Positions 5,256 through 5,499 of a stretch of 5,499 nt of DNA are shown in pieces; position 1 is the stretch's first letter; every line of letters starts with the position of its first letter. Location of the stretch: contig JAOUMF010000176.1 in assembly GCA_029881615.1 (NCBI GenBank), positions 1 through 5,499 of the forward strand, given 5' to 3'. The position numbers and the translations under genes were made by a program. Source of the stretch: Alphaproteobacteria bacterium (GTDB taxonomy: Bacteria; Pseudomonadota; Alphaproteobacteria; UBA8366; JADFVY01). Below the pieces are notes generated by a model. The model worked only from the letters and a program-made list of their open reading frames with translations, ran no database searches and was not told where the DNA came from.

Positions 5256-5269
5256 TTCCCTGCAGGGAA
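5256..5269. repeat. Perfect 14-bp palindrome TTCCCTGCAGGGAA in the ftsA-ftsZ spacer
   Basis: All 14 bases are self-complementary with no spacer. It starts about 10 bp after the ftsA stop and lies about 65 bp upstream of the ftsZ ATG. This position suits an operator for a dimeric regulator of ftsZ, or an mRNA processing hairpin between ftsA and ftsZ. No clear -35/-10 pair was found in the spacer. Confidence 0.5.
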
Positions 5270-5278
5270 TTCTCGTTT

Positions 5279-5499
5279 TCAAATATTCTCACGCAACCAT
5301 CCTCCAACTCTCGCCAGCGGACCGAGACGGGCGAGAAACCCCTCTCCCGCCGGCGGGCGCGACACCGCGTGGGCGCGCAAATCGCCGGTATCTTCTTGCG
5401 AATAGCGCATCAACCCGGCGCAGGCCGCGAAGGCCGGTCCGTTGGTGGAGGCTGCCAATCCGCCAACATGAGCGGGACGGCCAAGACGCACCTGCTTGT
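5279..5499 (-). CDS. ftsA: Cell division protein FtsA, C-terminal 72 residues (gene runs off the right edge)
   Basis: FtsA is the actin-like ATPase that tethers FtsZ to the inner membrane and recruits later division proteins. The visible part begins KQVRLGRPAHVGGL and continues into TNGPAFAACAGLMRYSQ, the last conserved block of the FtsA actin fold, where most homologues read SGPAFATxxGLL. A variable linker of about 25 residues leads to the terminal segment ARLGPLARVGGWLRENI, an amphipathic helix of the kind that anchors FtsA in the membrane. The stop TGA is at 5281-5279. The GTG at 5491 is an internal valine rather than a start, because the frame stays open to the window edge and the conserved sequence continues across it. 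ftsZ follows 87 bp downstream in the usual dcw order. Confidence 0.93.
   Translation of the reverse strand, partial: KQVRLGRPAHVGGLAASTNGPAFAACAGLMRYSQEDTGDLRAHAVSRPPAGEGFLARLGPLARVGGWLRENI

Noticed and set aside
5259..5266. Possible cloning-site artefact: CCTGCAGG next to GAATTC in the ftsA-ftsZ spacer, with GGCCGGCC near 3451
   Set aside because: The sites are embedded in natural gene order and the flanks are consistent with native sequence. Such palindromes are expected in GC-rich DNA; no vector sequence is visible.
4068..5405. Plus-strand open frames of 180 and 170 codons opposite ftsZ
   Set aside because: Shadows of the highly conserved FtsZ core; Ser/Ala-rich translations without domain signatures.
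1..5499. CRISPR arrays, tRNA or rRNA genes, insertion sequences
   Set aside because: No regular repeat-spacer pattern, no tRNA-like fold, no transposase or terminal repeats seen.

Overview
The window comes from a Gram-negative alphaproteobacterium. Every protein-coding gene is on the minus strand, in the transcription order ftsA (3' end only) - ftsZ - lpxC - bamD - recN (5' part only). The tail of the division and cell-wall (dcw) cluster followed by lpxC, bamD (comL) and recN is a well-known alphaproteobacterial arrangement. FtsZ also ends in the alphaproteobacterial-type tail [12 protein letters not shown] after a long linker, and RecN resembles alphaproteobacterial versions. Coding DNA is GC-rich. 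A Rhodospirillales-like origin is plausible, but I cannot fix genus or species by reading alone.

Layout, read from the right edge leftwards in the direction of transcription: the ftsA C-terminus (5499-5279); an 87-bp spacer with two perfect palindromes and a strong ftsZ Shine-Dalgarno (5278-5192); ftsZ (5191-3632); a 412-bp regulatory gap (3631-3220); lpxC (3219-2248); a 112-bp gap with a bamD promoter candidate (2247-2136); bamD (2135-1275); a 200-bp gap (1274-1075); and recN (1074-1), which runs off the left edge.

Functionally, FtsA tethers FtsZ to the inner membrane and FtsZ builds the division ring. LpxC commits UDP-acyl-GlcNAc to lipid A, and BamD is a lipoprotein of the outer-membrane protein insertion machine. 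The stretch therefore joins septation to outer-membrane construction. RecN is a DNA-repair protein that commonly sits next to these genes.

No unknown protein family or mobile element is visible. The unexplained structure is in the gaps. The ftsZ-lpxC gap carries a perfect match to the CtrA cell-cycle regulator consensus (TTAA-N7-TTAAC), overlapping and mutually exclusive inverted repeats built from CGAAA/TTTCG half-sites, an AT-rich inverted repeat, and a GC-rich hairpin in the presumed lpxC leader. recN has an extended -10 placed so that transcription would begin at the A of its ATG, which suggests a leaderless mRNA. All regulatory calls are readings of sequence patterns and have not been tested.
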